Positions 27,519-36,065 of a DNA stretch of 64,000 nucleotides are shown one piece after another (the first letter of the stretch is position 1; every line of letters begins with the position of its first letter). Origin of the DNA: Serratia sp. H1w. GTDB lineage: Bacteria > Pseudomonadota > Gammaproteobacteria > Enterobacterales > Enterobacteriaceae. A program made the translations under genes and the position numbers. The stretch lies in contig NZ_AYMQ01000054.1 in NCBI RefSeq assembly GCF_000633355.1, positions 124,001 to 188,000 on the forward strand, in the 5' to 3' direction. The notes under the pieces were generated by a model. That model was not told the DNA's origin, ran no database searches, and saw only the letters and a program-made list of their open reading frames with translations.

Positions 27519-27605
27519 GCGCTATCTCCTTATGACGACTTCCAGGCCAAGGCCTGTTTACATGAATTTTAGTTCGCAACCTCAGTGTTTGCCGAGTTTG
27601 CGAAC

Positions 27606-28652
27606 TCAAGCGTGCATATCCAGTACGATACGGTAACGGACCTTGCCCGCTTCCAGATGCGCGATGGCATCGTTGACCTTGCTCAGTGGGAAATGCTCTA
27701 CCTGCGGCTCAATGTCGTGCCGGGCGCAGAACGCCAGCATGTCGGCCAGACGGGAAGGGGCACCGGTAGGCGATGCTGAAAGCTCGGCCTGTTTGCTGAT
27801 AAACGAGAATACCTGAACCGGCACCGGGTCTGGGATCGCCCCAACGAAGTGCAGCCTGCCTTTCGGAGCCAGGGTGCCGATAAAAGCATCCCAATCCAGT
27901 GAGGCGCTGGCGGTCACCAGAATAAAGTCGAGCTGATTGGCGATGGCTTGCAACGCGGCGCTGTCGTTGCTGGCGACGACACGGTGAGCACCAAGTGAAA
28001 GCGCTTCGTCTCGTTTGCTGTTGGATGAGGTGAAGGCGGTGACTTCACAGCCCCAGGCGTTCATAAAACGGATCGCCATATGGCCAAGGCCACCGATACC
28101 GACCACGCCAACGCGCTGTGTCGGGCGCACGTCGTATTGCAATAACGGATTGAATACCGTGATCCCGCCGCAGAACAACGGCCCGGCGCTGGTAACGTCG
28201 ACGCCTTCCGGTAATGGGATCGCCCAGGCCCAGTGGCTGCGGATGCGATCGGCAAAGCCACCGTGGCGGCCAATAATGGTGGGCTGCACCTCGTTGCACA
28301 GATGCTGATCGCCAGACATACAAGGGTGGCAGTGCATACAGCTACCGCGGTTCCAGCCAACGCCCACCACCTGGCCCACCTTCAGCCCTTTGTTCTGCGC
28401 ATGGGCACCGAGTTTGGTCACTTTGCCCACGACTTCATGGCCGGGCACGAACGGGTAGTGGGTCATGCCCCATTCGTTATTGAGCATCGAGAGGTCGGAG
28501 TGGCAGACGCCGCAGTAATCGATAGCGACTTCAATCTCATCGTCGCCCAAGGCTCCGGCGTCGAAGGTAAAAGGTTCAAGCGGCTGTCCCTTGCCGGGCG
28601 CGGCCCAGGCACGAATGTGATTGTCGGATGCAGGGCTGGAGTGGTTCGCCAT
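27606..28652 (-). CDS. Zinc-dependent NAD(P) alcohol dehydrogenase, CAD/YahK type
   Basis: Medium-chain dehydrogenase (348 aa) of the cinnamyl-alcohol-dehydrogenase group that reduces aldehydes with NADPH. The catalytic zinc ligands are in DYCGVCHSDL and PFVPGHEVVG. The structural zinc cysteines are in GSCMHCHPCMSGDQHLC. The Rossmann motif is VGVVGIGGLGHMAIRFM. It lies between yqhD and dkgA on the same strand and may be part of the YqhC regulon, an arrangement that differs from E. coli. The substrate is not known; broad aldehyde detoxification is the likely role. Confidence 0.9.
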   Translation of the reverse strand: MANHSSPASDNHIRAWAAPGKGQPLEPFTFDAGALGDDEIEVAIDYCGVCHSDLSMLNNEWGMTHYPFVPGHEVVGKVTKLGAHAQNKGLKVGQVVGVGWNRGSCMHCHPCMSGDQHLCNEVQPTIIGRHGGFADRIRSHWAWAIPLPEGVDVTSAGPLFCGGITVFNPLLQYDVRPTQRVGVVGIGGLGHMAIRFMNAWGCEVTAFTSSNSKRDEALSLGAHRVVASNDSAALQAIANQLDFILVTASASLDWDAFIGTLAPKGRLHFVGAIPDPVPVQVFSFISKQAELSASPTGAPSRLADMLAFCARHDIEPQVEHFPLSKVNDAIAHLEAGKVRYRIVLDMHA

Positions 28653-28720
28653 AAAATTCTCCCATGGGTTAACGAGACGATGTTATGCGATGCGATCGAA
28701 AGCGTGGGTAAGACGCAGAA

Positions 28721-28747
28721 CCGTGCCCGATGATCGGTCGGGCACGG
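28721..28747 (-). terminator. Hairpin downstream of yqhD
   Basis: The perfect 10-bp arms ccgtgcccga and tcgggcacgg are separated by seven bases and lie 47 bases after the yqhD stop. Only a two-T run follows on the minus strand, so it may be an attenuating or RNA-stabilising hairpin instead of a full terminator. Confidence 0.55.
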
Positions 28748-28793
28748 TAAGTAGAAACTAAAGCCTAGCAGGAAACTGTGATGTTGCGATGAA

Positions 28794-29957
28794 TTAACGT
28801 GCTGCCTGGTAAATGCGTTGGCTGACTTCCAGCGTAATGTCCTGATGCTCACCCAATGCGGTCATGCCGTGCTGATGCAGTTTGTCGATCAGCGCAGGGA
28901 TGGAGCTACCGTCGAGCTGGTAGTCAGACAGGCGGGTTGGCACACCCATTTGTTCAAAGAAGGCACGGGTGGCGGCAATTGCACCGTCGATACGGCTTTC
29001 TTCGGAACCTTCACGCAGGCCCCAGACGCGATCGGCGTATTGCAGCAGTTTTTCGCGCTTCTGGGCTTTCTTCTCTACCAGCAGGGCAGGCAGGACGACG
29101 GCCAGGGTTTGCGCATGATCCAGACCGTGCATGGCGGTCAGTTCATGGCCGAGCATATGCGTTGCCCAGTCTTGTGGCACACCGGCACCGATCAGGCCAT
29201 TCAGGGCCATGGTGGCGCTCCACATCACGTTGGCGCGTACCGCGTAGTTTTCCGGCTCGGCCAGCGCACGTGGGCCATCTTCCAGCAGCGTCAGCAGTAG
29301 ACCTTCGGCAAAGCGATCCTGCACTTTGGCATCGACCGGGTAAGTCAGGTATTGCTCGATGGTGTGGACAAAGGCGTCTACTACGCCGTTGGCGATCTGG
29401 CGTGGTGGCAACGAATAGGTGACGACTGGATCCAGTACGGCGAACAGCGGTTGTACCAGTGGAGAGAAGAAGTGTTGTTTGTCACCGCTGCTCTTGCGTG
29501 TGATCACCGCACCGCTATTGGATTCTGAACCGGTTGCTGGCAAGGTTAGCACGCAGCCCATTGGTACCGCGCTGACGATCTCGCTGCCCACCGTTTTCAG
29601 GATATGCCAAGGATCGCGATCGGCCTGGTAGTCGGCCGCGGCCGCAATGAATTTGGTGCCATCAACCACCGAACCACCGCCTACCGCCAGCAGGAAGTCG
29701 ATCTTTTCTGCCCGCACGATTTCAACCGCTTTCATCAGGGTTTCATAGGTCGGGTTAGGTTCGATGCCGGAGAACTCTTGCACGTTGCGGCCAGCCAGCG
29801 CGGAATACACCTGATCCAGCACGCCATTCTTCTTCACGCTGCCACCGCCATAGGTGATCAGGATGCGGGCGTCCGCCGGGATTTGTTTGCCTAATTCGGC
29901 AATCTGGTCTTTACCGAACAGGATTTTGGTTGGGGTATGAAGGATGAAGTTTTGCAT
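28794..29957 (-). CDS. yqhD: NADPH-dependent aldehyde reductase YqhD
   Basis: Iron-containing alcohol dehydrogenase superfamily enzyme (387 aa) that reduces toxic short-chain aldehydes using NADPH and a bound metal. It shows YGGGSVKKNGV and AVGGGSVVDGTKF for the nucleotide, and metal-ligand motifs NGVVDAFVHTIEQY and GHELTAMHGLDHAQTL. I chose the ATG at 29957 (AGAGAG upstream) over an in-frame ATG at 29978 and a longer form starting at 30044 because it reproduces the E. coli N-terminus. It is divergent from its activator yqhC. Confidence 0.95.
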   Translation of the reverse strand: MQNFILHTPTKILFGKDQIAELGKQIPADARILITYGGGSVKKNGVLDQVYSALAGRNVQEFSGIEPNPTYETLMKAVEIVRAEKIDFLLAVGGGSVVDGTKFIAAAADYQADRDPWHILKTVGSEIVSAVPMGCVLTLPATGSESNSGAVITRKSSGDKQHFFSPLVQPLFAVLDPVVTYSLPPRQIANGVVDAFVHTIEQYLTYPVDAKVQDRFAEGLLLTLLEDGPRALAEPENYAVRANVMWSATMALNGLIGAGVPQDWATHMLGHELTAMHGLDHAQTLAVVLPALLVEKKAQKREKLLQYADRVWGLREGSEESRIDGAIAATRAFFEQMGVPTRLSDYQLDGSSIPALIDKLHQHGMTALGEHQDITLEVSQRIYQAAR

Positions 29958-30151
29958 GCTTGTACTCTCTATTGGCATCAGGGAAGCGCCAGAAGCGCAA
30001 AAATAACTGGAGTCTATTGTCAGTAACCTGGCCCGATCGCACAATGCACATTCCTGCCGGTGTCTTGCCTATTCCTACACTACACTGTAGAAAACGCCGC
30101 TTTATGGTTATTATCCGTGTCGAATTATTCAGACGACTAGAGGGCTTGCTG

Positions 30152-31063
30152 ATGGAGAACGTAGAACTGCGCAGTCGTATGGCGCAACAGGCGCTGCGCT
30201 TTGCCGCCGCCAAAGGCTACAGCTCAACGCCCGTGCCGATGGTGAAGGTCTTGTATGTCGACGAGTATTGCCCGCGTCAGCCGGTGATGTATGAACCTGG
30301 TATTGTGATCATCTTTCAGGGTCACAAGGTGGGCTACTGCGGCAGCAAGATGTTTCAATACGATCCGAGCAATTACCTGCTGATGACGGTATCGCTGCCG
30401 TTTGAGTGTGAAACCTTTGCCAGCCCAGAACAGCCGCTGGTGGGGCTGGCGGTCAATATCGACACCCAAATGCTCCAGGATCTGCTGATCGATATCGGGG
30501 ATGACGATTACTTGATGCAGCCCAGAGGCGAAAGCAGCGGCGTAAACCTCTCACCGCTGAGCGATGAAATGCTGTGTGCTACCGAACGTCTGCTGGACGT
30601 GATGGAGAAGCCGCTGGATGCTCGGGTGCTGGGGCCGCAGATTGTGCGCGAGCTGCTTTATCATGTGCTGCGTGGTAGCTGTGGTGCTTCGTTGCAGGAA
30701 CTGGTTAATCGGCATACCCATTTCAGCCAGATCGCCAAGGCATTGCGGCGGATTGAAAACCAGTATGCCGAGAACCTCAACGTCGAGCAGTTGGCGTATG
30801 AGGTGAACATGAGCGTGTCGGCGTTTCACCATAACTTCAAGGCGGTGACCAACACCTCGCCGCTGCAATATGTGAAGTCCTATCGCCTGCATAAAGCGCG
30901 CTTGCTGATGGTGCATGACGGCCTGAAGGCCAGCACGGCGGCGATCCGCGTGGGCTACGAGAGTGCTTCGCAGTTCAGCCGCGAGTTTAAACGGCTGTTT
31001 GGCACCACGCCGAGCGATGAGATCGCCCGGCTGCGGGACAATAGCGTATTAATGCAGGGTTAA
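30152..31063 (+). CDS. yqhC: AraC-family activator YqhC
   Basis: AraC-type regulator (about 303 aa). The N-terminal effector domain (VMYEPGIVIIFQGHKVGYCG, LPFECETFASPEQPLVGL) is the AraC_N type. The C-terminal double helix-turn-helix includes NVEQLAYEVNMSVSAFHHNFKAVTNTSPLQY and VGYESASQFSREFKRLFGTTP. It matches E. coli YqhC, which activates yqhD and dkgA in response to aldehydes. Several upstream in-frame starts exist (30104 ATG and earlier); 30152 is preferred for its AGAGGG at eight bases and its fit to the family. Its stop overlaps the next converging gene. Confidence 0.9.
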   Translation: MENVELRSRMAQQALRFAAAKGYSSTPVPMVKVLYVDEYCPRQPVMYEPGIVIIFQGHKVGYCGSKMFQYDPSNYLLMTVSLPFECETFASPEQPLVGLAVNIDTQMLQDLLIDIGDDDYLMQPRGESSGVNLSPLSDEMLCATERLLDVMEKPLDARVLGPQIVRELLYHVLRGSCGASLQELVNRHTHFSQIAKALRRIENQYAENLNVEQLAYEVNMSVSAFHHNFKAVTNTSPLQYVKSYRLHKARLLMVHDGLKASTAAIRVGYESASQFSREFKRLFGTTPSDEIARLRDNSVLMQG

Positions 31064-32082
31064 CGCGTCAGCACGATTTTGCCGAACGCACCGCGATCGA
31101 GGTGATCGAGTGCCGCTGGCAATTGATCGAAGTGGTAACGTTGGTCGATGACCGGTTTGATTCCGTTGGCATCGACGGCACGTACCAGATCTTCCAGCGC
31201 GCGGCGGTGGCCTACGCCGATGCCCTGGATCTGCGGTGACTTCAACAGCAACAGGCTAGCCGGAATGGCAATATCAAAGCCCTCCAGCACGCCAATGACC
31301 GAGATACGGCCATGGATCGCCACGGCACGTAATGAGTTGACCAGATTGCTGCCGCCAACGGTTTCGACAATATGATCGATACCGCGATCTTGCGTCAGTG
31401 AGTAAATCGACTCCACCCAATCTTCTTGCAGGCGGTGAATGCCGTGATCGGCACCTAATGCCTTGGCACGTTGCAGTTTCTCTTCGCTGCCGGAGGTGAC
31501 GAAGACCTGTGCCCCGTGGGCCTTGGCAATCTGTAGTGCAAACAGCGCAACGCCACCGGTGCCTTGTACCAGTACCGACTCTCCGGCACGCAAATGACCA
31601 CGCTCAACCAGCGCGAACCAGGCCGTCAGCCCGGCGCAGGGCAGGGTGCTGGCCTGGGCATCGTCGAGGGTAGTGGGTGACGCAGTTAGCCAGGCTTCAT
31701 CGACCACGACATATTCGGCCAGCATCCCCTGATAAAAACCGCCTAGTGAACGATAAGGCGGAGTGCGGGCATCACCGTTAGGCTTGCCGTCGATCCAATC
31801 CGGGTTAAAAGTTGAGATCACCCGATCGCCAGGGCGAAAACGTGTGCTGCCACTCCCCACCGCATCTACTACGCCCGCCATATCCGAGGCAGGGATAAAC
31901 GGCAGCGGCAGATCCAGCGGCATGGTGCCTTCGATCACCATCTTATCGCGGTAGTTCAGCGCGACGGCGTTCACTTTCACCCGTACCTGATGTGGGCCGG
32001 GCTGCGGAATGGCGCTCTCGGTTAATTGCAGGTGTTCACGCCCTACGGCATTCATCGTCCAATGTTGCATGGTTTCGGCCAT
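31060..32082 (-). CDS. MDR-family NAD(P)-dependent alcohol dehydrogenase / quinone oxidoreductase
   Basis: Medium-chain oxidoreductase of 340 residues without the structural-zinc cysteine cluster. It has the GroES-like N-terminal fold (VRVKVNAVALNYRDKMVIEGTMP), the Rossmann motif VLVQGTGGVALFALQIAK and a C-terminal HRRALEDLVRAV. It resembles zinc-type alcohol dehydrogenase-like and quinone-reductase proteins; the substrate is not identifiable. GGAG lies six bases before the ATG at 32082. The LysR gene at 32188 is divergent, suggesting a regulator-target pair. Confidence 0.85.
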   Translation of the reverse strand: MAETMQHWTMNAVGREHLQLTESAIPQPGPHQVRVKVNAVALNYRDKMVIEGTMPLDLPLPFIPASDMAGVVDAVGSGSTRFRPGDRVISTFNPDWIDGKPNGDARTPPYRSLGGFYQGMLAEYVVVDEAWLTASPTTLDDAQASTLPCAGLTAWFALVERGHLRAGESVLVQGTGGVALFALQIAKAHGAQVFVTSGSEEKLQRAKALGADHGIHRLQEDWVESIYSLTQDRGIDHIVETVGGSNLVNSLRAVAIHGRISVIGVLEGFDIAIPASLLLLKSPQIQGIGVGHRRALEDLVRAVDANGIKPVIDQRYHFDQLPAALDHLDRGAFGKIVLTR

Positions 32083-32187
32083 GATGTGCTCCAGATTGAT
32101 TGACTGTGTCTGGAGATAATAGCGTTGATTTAAAATCACCAGTGGCGATAAGATTTCCCAGGATTGTTTCCTTAAAGGCTACAACAG

Positions 32188-33093
32188 ATGAATGATCGAT
32201 TAAGCGGTATTTCGGTATTGGTTAGCGTGGTGGAGGCGGGCAGTTTTGCGCTGGCGGCCAGCAGGCTGCATCTTTCCCGTTCGGCGGTGGGGAAAACCAT
32301 TGCTCGGTTGGAACAGCGGCTGGGCGTGCGGCTCTTTCATCGTACCACCCGTAGTCTGAGCCTAACTGATGATGGAGTGTTGTTTTATGAGCATTGCCTA
32401 CGGGCGCTGGAGGAGATCCGCATCGCAGAGAGCCTGCTGGAAAGCGGCAAGCAGCAGGTTAGTGGTCGTTTACGGGTTTCTATGCCGGTACTGGTGGGTC
32501 GGATGTATATTGCCCCGGTGTTAACCGCATTGGCGCGAGAACATCCAGGGTTGGAGCTCGATCTGTCATTCAGCGATCGCGTGGTGAATCTGATTGAAGA
32601 GGGATTTGATCTGGCGATACGTAATGGTGCTTTGCCGGACAGCGCAGGGCTGGTGGCGCGCAAATTAGGGGACAATCGCATGACCTTGTGTGCCTCACCG
32701 GAATATCTGGCCCGTTGCGGCACGCCGGATAACGTTGAGGATCTGGCACGGCATGATGCTATTTGTTATCGCTATGCTCATGCGATCCGCAGTTGGTTGA
32801 TCCCGCAGGCAGATGGCACAACCCGTGAGGTCATGCTAAAAACACGTTTATTGATGGACGACTTACAGGCGGTTGCCGATGCGGCTGTGGCTGGTTTTGG
32901 CATTGCCTGGCTGCCATGCTGGTTAATCCGCGAGCCATTAATGCAAGGTCAGTTGCAACCTGTCCTGGGGACGGTGCCAGGGGAAGCTTTTGAGATGCAT
33001 GCCGTCTGGCCGCTAACGCCGCATTTACCCTTGAAAGTGCGGCTGGCGGTGGATGCGCTGGTCAATCAATTGCCTGTTCGGATGACGCTATAG
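32188..33093 (+). CDS. LysR-family transcriptional regulator
   Basis: LysR regulator of 301 aa. The winged helix is ISVLVSVVEAGSFALAASRLHLSRSAVGKTIARLEQRLG followed by VRLFHRTTRSLSLTDDG. The CrgA/DsdC-like effector domain begins at SGRLRVSMPVLVGRMY. Divergent from the MDR oxidoreductase gene across 105 bases, which it probably controls. No ligand can be inferred. Confidence 0.88.
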   Translation: MNDRLSGISVLVSVVEAGSFALAASRLHLSRSAVGKTIARLEQRLGVRLFHRTTRSLSLTDDGVLFYEHCLRALEEIRIAESLLESGKQQVSGRLRVSMPVLVGRMYIAPVLTALAREHPGLELDLSFSDRVVNLIEEGFDLAIRNGALPDSAGLVARKLGDNRMTLCASPEYLARCGTPDNVEDLARHDAICYRYAHAIRSWLIPQADGTTREVMLKTRLLMDDLQAVADAAVAGFGIAWLPCWLIREPLMQGQLQPVLGTVPGEAFEMHAVWPLTPHLPLKVRLAVDALVNQLPVRMTL

Positions 33094-33107
33094 CCGCGTC
33101 ATCCACC

Positions 33108-33764
33108 TCAGGCGGCGCGTTTCTTGCGCCAAATGACCAGCATTACGCCTAGCAGCCCAAGGACTAACAGAACCATCGGCAGGATCATCAGCCCGGCCAT
33201 CACCTGATCCTCATGCCGCTTAACCAACGGAATTTGGCTAAAGGCGTAGCCCAGTGTGACCACTGAAGTTACCCACAATAAGCCGCTGAGCCAGTTAAAG
33301 ATCTGGAAACGGGCGCTATTTAGGCCCGAGATGCCGGCCATAGTTGGCAACAGCGTGCGGACAAATGCCAGGAAACGGCCAATCAGCAGCGCCATCAAAC
33401 CGTGGCGGTTAAACAGCATGTGCGCGCGTTGGTGGTATTGGGCCGGTAACTGTAGCAGCCAGCCTTTTACCACCGAGGTATGGCCGAGCCATCGCCCTTG
33501 CAGATAGCTGAGCCAACAGCCAAGGCTGGCGGCGGCCGTCAGAATAATCAGCGTCGGCAGGAAGCTCATCACGCCTTTGGCAATCAAGGCACCGGCCAGC
33601 AGCAGCAGGCTATCGCCGGGCAGGAAGGACGCGGGTAATAAGCCGTTTTCTAAGAATAAAGTGGTAAAAAGGACGGCATAAACCACCCAAATCACGCTGG
33701 GATCGGCAAGTGCAGTAAAATCCTGCGTCCACAGTGCGTGAACAATCTCTCTTAATACATCCAT
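33108..33764 (-). CDS. yghB: DedA-family membrane protein YghB
   Basis: Inner-membrane DedA protein (218 aa), a family linked to lipid flipping and proton-motive-force homeostasis; E. coli YghB is partly redundant with YqjA. The signature [24 protein letters not shown] and [19 protein letters not shown] (arginine-rich re-entrant segment) are clear. The C-terminus is basic (WRKKRAA). In E. coli the neighbours are yqhC and metC; here yqhC is separated by two inserted genes and metC is not present. Confidence 0.93.
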   Translation of the reverse strand: MDVLREIVHALWTQDFTALADPSVIWVVYAVLFTTLFLENGLLPASFLPGDSLLLLAGALIAKGVMSFLPTLIILTAAASLGCWLSYLQGRWLGHTSVVKGWLLQLPAQYHQRAHMLFNRHGLMALLIGRFLAFVRTLLPTMAGISGLNSARFQIFNWLSGLLWVTSVVTLGYAFSQIPLVKRHEDQVMAGLMILPMVLLVLGLLGVMLVIWRKKRAA

Positions 33765-34321
33765 TTTTCGTCCTGGGGTGCCTGGGCTGACTTTCTATAG
33801 GCTACCGTGCATTTATAGCCATGCTCACAAATGAATCTAGGCGACAGACATGCGCCGTGACCCTAGAGCACAGTTATAGTGTACCGCTATTAGCTTAAGT
33901 GGACATTAAACAGAGTGCAGAAATGTGCCGAAGGCTGAAAAACTCGGAAAAGGTGTGGGTGAATGGGTGAGTAATCAGGAAAAAATATCATAAAGCTTCA
34001 CGTCTTGCCGTGCGATTTTTGTCTAGCTGCTCATCATCGATCGGTAATCTCTCAGGGGGCGCTCAAGTGAATTATTCACGTTGTTTATGTCCTGTTGGCG
34101 CAAAAATCGGCAGCCTGAGTGATGACTTTGTTAGCGTATTGGGGGAGCAATGTTATGCTAAATGACCCGCAAACCCTGATAGTGACTGGGGTTGTATCAT
34201 TTTTTGCCCGTCGATGCGTTATTCAGTAAATAATAATGATAACTACTATCAATCCCTGATTGGTTTGATATGATCGCACGCTGAATTCTTCCTTAAATGT
34301 TGAAATGGGTGGAGGCACAGC
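33765..34321. other. Gene-poor region upstream of exbB
   Basis: 557 bases with no convincing gene. It has a Fur-like box (34232-34250) and a 24-codon frame at 34155-34229 with a strong GGGGGAG ribosome site, which may be chance. E. coli carries metC at this place; no MetC-like frame was seen here. Confidence 0.6.
34232..34250. promoter_or_regulatory. Fur box upstream of exbB
   Basis: aataatgataactactatc matches the Fur consensus GATAATGATAATCATTATC at 15 of 19 positions and lies 71 bases before the exbB start, consistent with iron repression of exbBD. Confidence 0.75.
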
Positions 34322-35314
34322 GTGAAAACGGCTGGCAAAATGACAAATCAAAGTGCTCAGGGCGCAGGCCGTGGGCAATGGGGCGCATTGGGGCGCAGTG
34401 TGATCGCCTCACTGGTATTGATGGTGGGGTTGGCGGGTAACGCTTTGGCGGCACCGGCCACTGCACCAGCAGTTGCTGAAAGCGTTGCTGCGGCAACGGC
34501 ACCGGCTGCACCCGCCACGGTAACCCCAGTGGCGGGTAGCCCGGAGACTACCTCCCCGGTTAATCCTGAACCGACTATCCAACCGCCAGAAACTCGCGGC
34601 ATGGACCTTTCCGTCTGGGGCATGTATCAGCACGCCGATATCGTGGTGAAAATCGTGATGATTGGCCTGGTGCTGGCGTCTATCGTCACCTGGACCATTC
34701 TGTTTGCCAAAGGCTGCGAACTGTTCCGTTCCAAGCGCCGTCTGCGCCGTGAGCAATTGGCGCTGGCCGATGTGCGCTCCCTGGACGACGCCTCAGAACT
34801 GGCACAAAGTTTCTCGGAAGAGAGCATCAGTGCGGTGCTGCTGCAAGATGCACAGAACGAGCTGGAATTGTCGGCGGCCTCTAACGACAACAACGGGATT
34901 AAAGAGCGTACCGGCTTCCGTCTGGAACGTCGCGTAGCGGCTTATGGTCGTCAACTGGGGCGCGGTAATGGCTTCCTGGCAACCATTGGTGCTATCTCAC
35001 CGTTTGTCGGCCTGTTCGGTACCGTATGGGGCATCATGAACAGCTTTATCGGTATCGCCCACTCGCAAACCACCAACCTGGCGGTCGTTGCACCGGGTAT
35101 TGCGGAAGCCCTGCTGGCTACCGCGCTTGGTCTGGTTGCGGCGATCCCTGCGGTAGTGATCTACAACATCTTTGCTCGCGTTATCGGCGGCCACCGTGCT
35201 CAGGTGGGTGATGTGGCGGCGCAGGTTCTGCTGCTGCTGGGCCGCGATTTGGATCTGGCGGCCTCGGCCGACGCCAAACGTTCCCAGCATGCGCATCAAC
35301 TGCGAGTGGGGTGA
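34322..35314 (+). CDS. exbB: TonB-complex proton channel subunit ExbB, with periplasmic extension
   Basis: Inner-membrane motor protein that with ExbD uses proton-motive force to energise TonB and outer-membrane receptors. The core from MDLSVWGMYQHADIVVK onward is like E. coli ExbB (three membrane helices; the segments GAISPFVGLFGTVWGIMNSF and AEALLATALGLVAAIPAVV). It is 330 aa against 244 in E. coli. The extra N-terminus is a signal peptide (cleavage near NALA-AP) and a Pro/Ala/Thr-rich segment of about 50 residues that would lie in the periplasm. Such an extension is known for Serratia ExbB. The start is GTG with GGAGG six bases ahead. exbD begins four bases after the stop. Confidence 0.94.
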   Translation: MKTAGKMTNQSAQGAGRGQWGALGRSVIASLVLMVGLAGNALAAPATAPAVAESVAAATAPAAPATVTPVAGSPETTSPVNPEPTIQPPETRGMDLSVWGMYQHADIVVKIVMIGLVLASIVTWTILFAKGCELFRSKRRLRREQLALADVRSLDDASELAQSFSEESISAVLLQDAQNELELSAASNDNNGIKERTGFRLERRVAAYGRQLGRGNGFLATIGAISPFVGLFGTVWGIMNSFIGIAHSQTTNLAVVAPGIAEALLATALGLVAAIPAVVIYNIFARVIGGHRAQVGDVAAQVLLLLGRDLDLAASADAKRSQHAHQLRVG

Positions 35315-35317
35315 GTT

Positions 35318-35740
35318 ATGGCGATGCGCTTAAATGAAGATCTGGACGACAGCGGCGAACTGCATGAAATCAACGTGACGCCGTTTATCGACGTCATGCT
35401 GGTGCTGTTGATCATCTTTATGGTGGCTGCGCCGCTGGCAACGGTAGATATTCGTGTTGACCTGCCTGCTTCTACCGCTAAACCTCAGCCGCGTCCGGAA
35501 AAGCCGGTGTTCCTGTCGGTGAAGGCAGACAAGCAGCTGTATGTCGGTGATGAGCCGGTAACGGCGGAACAACTGACAGCGGTGCTGGATCAACGCACTC
35601 AGTCGAATAAAGAAACCACCATCTTCTTCCAGGCGGACAAGACCGTAGACTATGAAACGCTGATGAGCGTGATGGATACGCTACGCAAAGCCGGTTACCT
35701 GAAAGTGGGGCTGGTGGGGATGGAAGGCGTTGCCAAGTAA
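35318..35740 (+). CDS. exbD: TonB-complex subunit ExbD
   Basis: 140-residue partner of ExbB with one transmembrane helix. The functional membrane aspartate is Asp25 in TPFIDVMLVLLIIFMVAAPL, followed by a periplasmic domain. Expressed from the same iron-regulated unit as exbB. A terminator follows at 35769. Confidence 0.96.
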   Translation: MAMRLNEDLDDSGELHEINVTPFIDVMLVLLIIFMVAAPLATVDIRVDLPASTAKPQPRPEKPVFLSVKADKQLYVGDEPVTAEQLTAVLDQRTQSNKETTIFFQADKTVDYETLMSVMDTLRKAGYLKVGLVGMEGVAK

Positions 35741-35768
35741 CGCTGCACAACGCGGTTAAAAACATCCG

Positions 35769-35790
35769 AAGGGGCTATTTAGCCCCTTTT
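35769..35790 (+). terminator. Intrinsic terminator of exbBD
   Basis: The stem aaggggct / agcccctt with an ATTT loop runs into TTTT, 28 bases after the exbD stop. Confidence 0.85.
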
Positions 35791-35983
35791 GACTGCTGAA
35801 AAATCCTCGAACTGCTTCCTGCTCGATTGTCATTTCTACACCCACCTCTTTTTTATCTCATATCCCGCTAATGCGCTGCCCTTTGCATACCCAACGGTCG
35901 CCAAATTTGTGTTTCATCCGCTTAGAAAATATCCCGCCAGAAGTATGGAGAAATTGTGAATTTACGCTTTCCTGCGTTTAAAC

Positions 35984-36002
35984 AGTAATAATTATCATTA
36001 CA
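35984..36002. promoter_or_regulatory. Fur box upstream of the FepA-like receptor
   Basis: On the minus strand this reads tgtaatgataattattact, 14 of 19 matches to the Fur consensus, with an uninterrupted TAATGATAAT core. It is 63 bases before the receptor start, within a 325-base region that otherwise holds only the exbD terminator. Confidence 0.68.
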
Positions 36003-36065
36003 ATTCTCAATTACAAAAATGGTTACAATTATTATTAACTACTTTAAGTAAAAGGGATTATTTCG

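Noticed and set aside
27571-27606. agttcgca / tgcgaact inverted repeat between the dehydrogenase gene and dkgA
   Set aside because: The 8-bp arms are 20 bases apart with no T-tract, and the second arm runs into the dehydrogenase stop codon; too weak to call a terminator or operator.
33765-34321. Remnant of metC
   Set aside because: No MetC-like peptide could be recognised in any frame of the gap.
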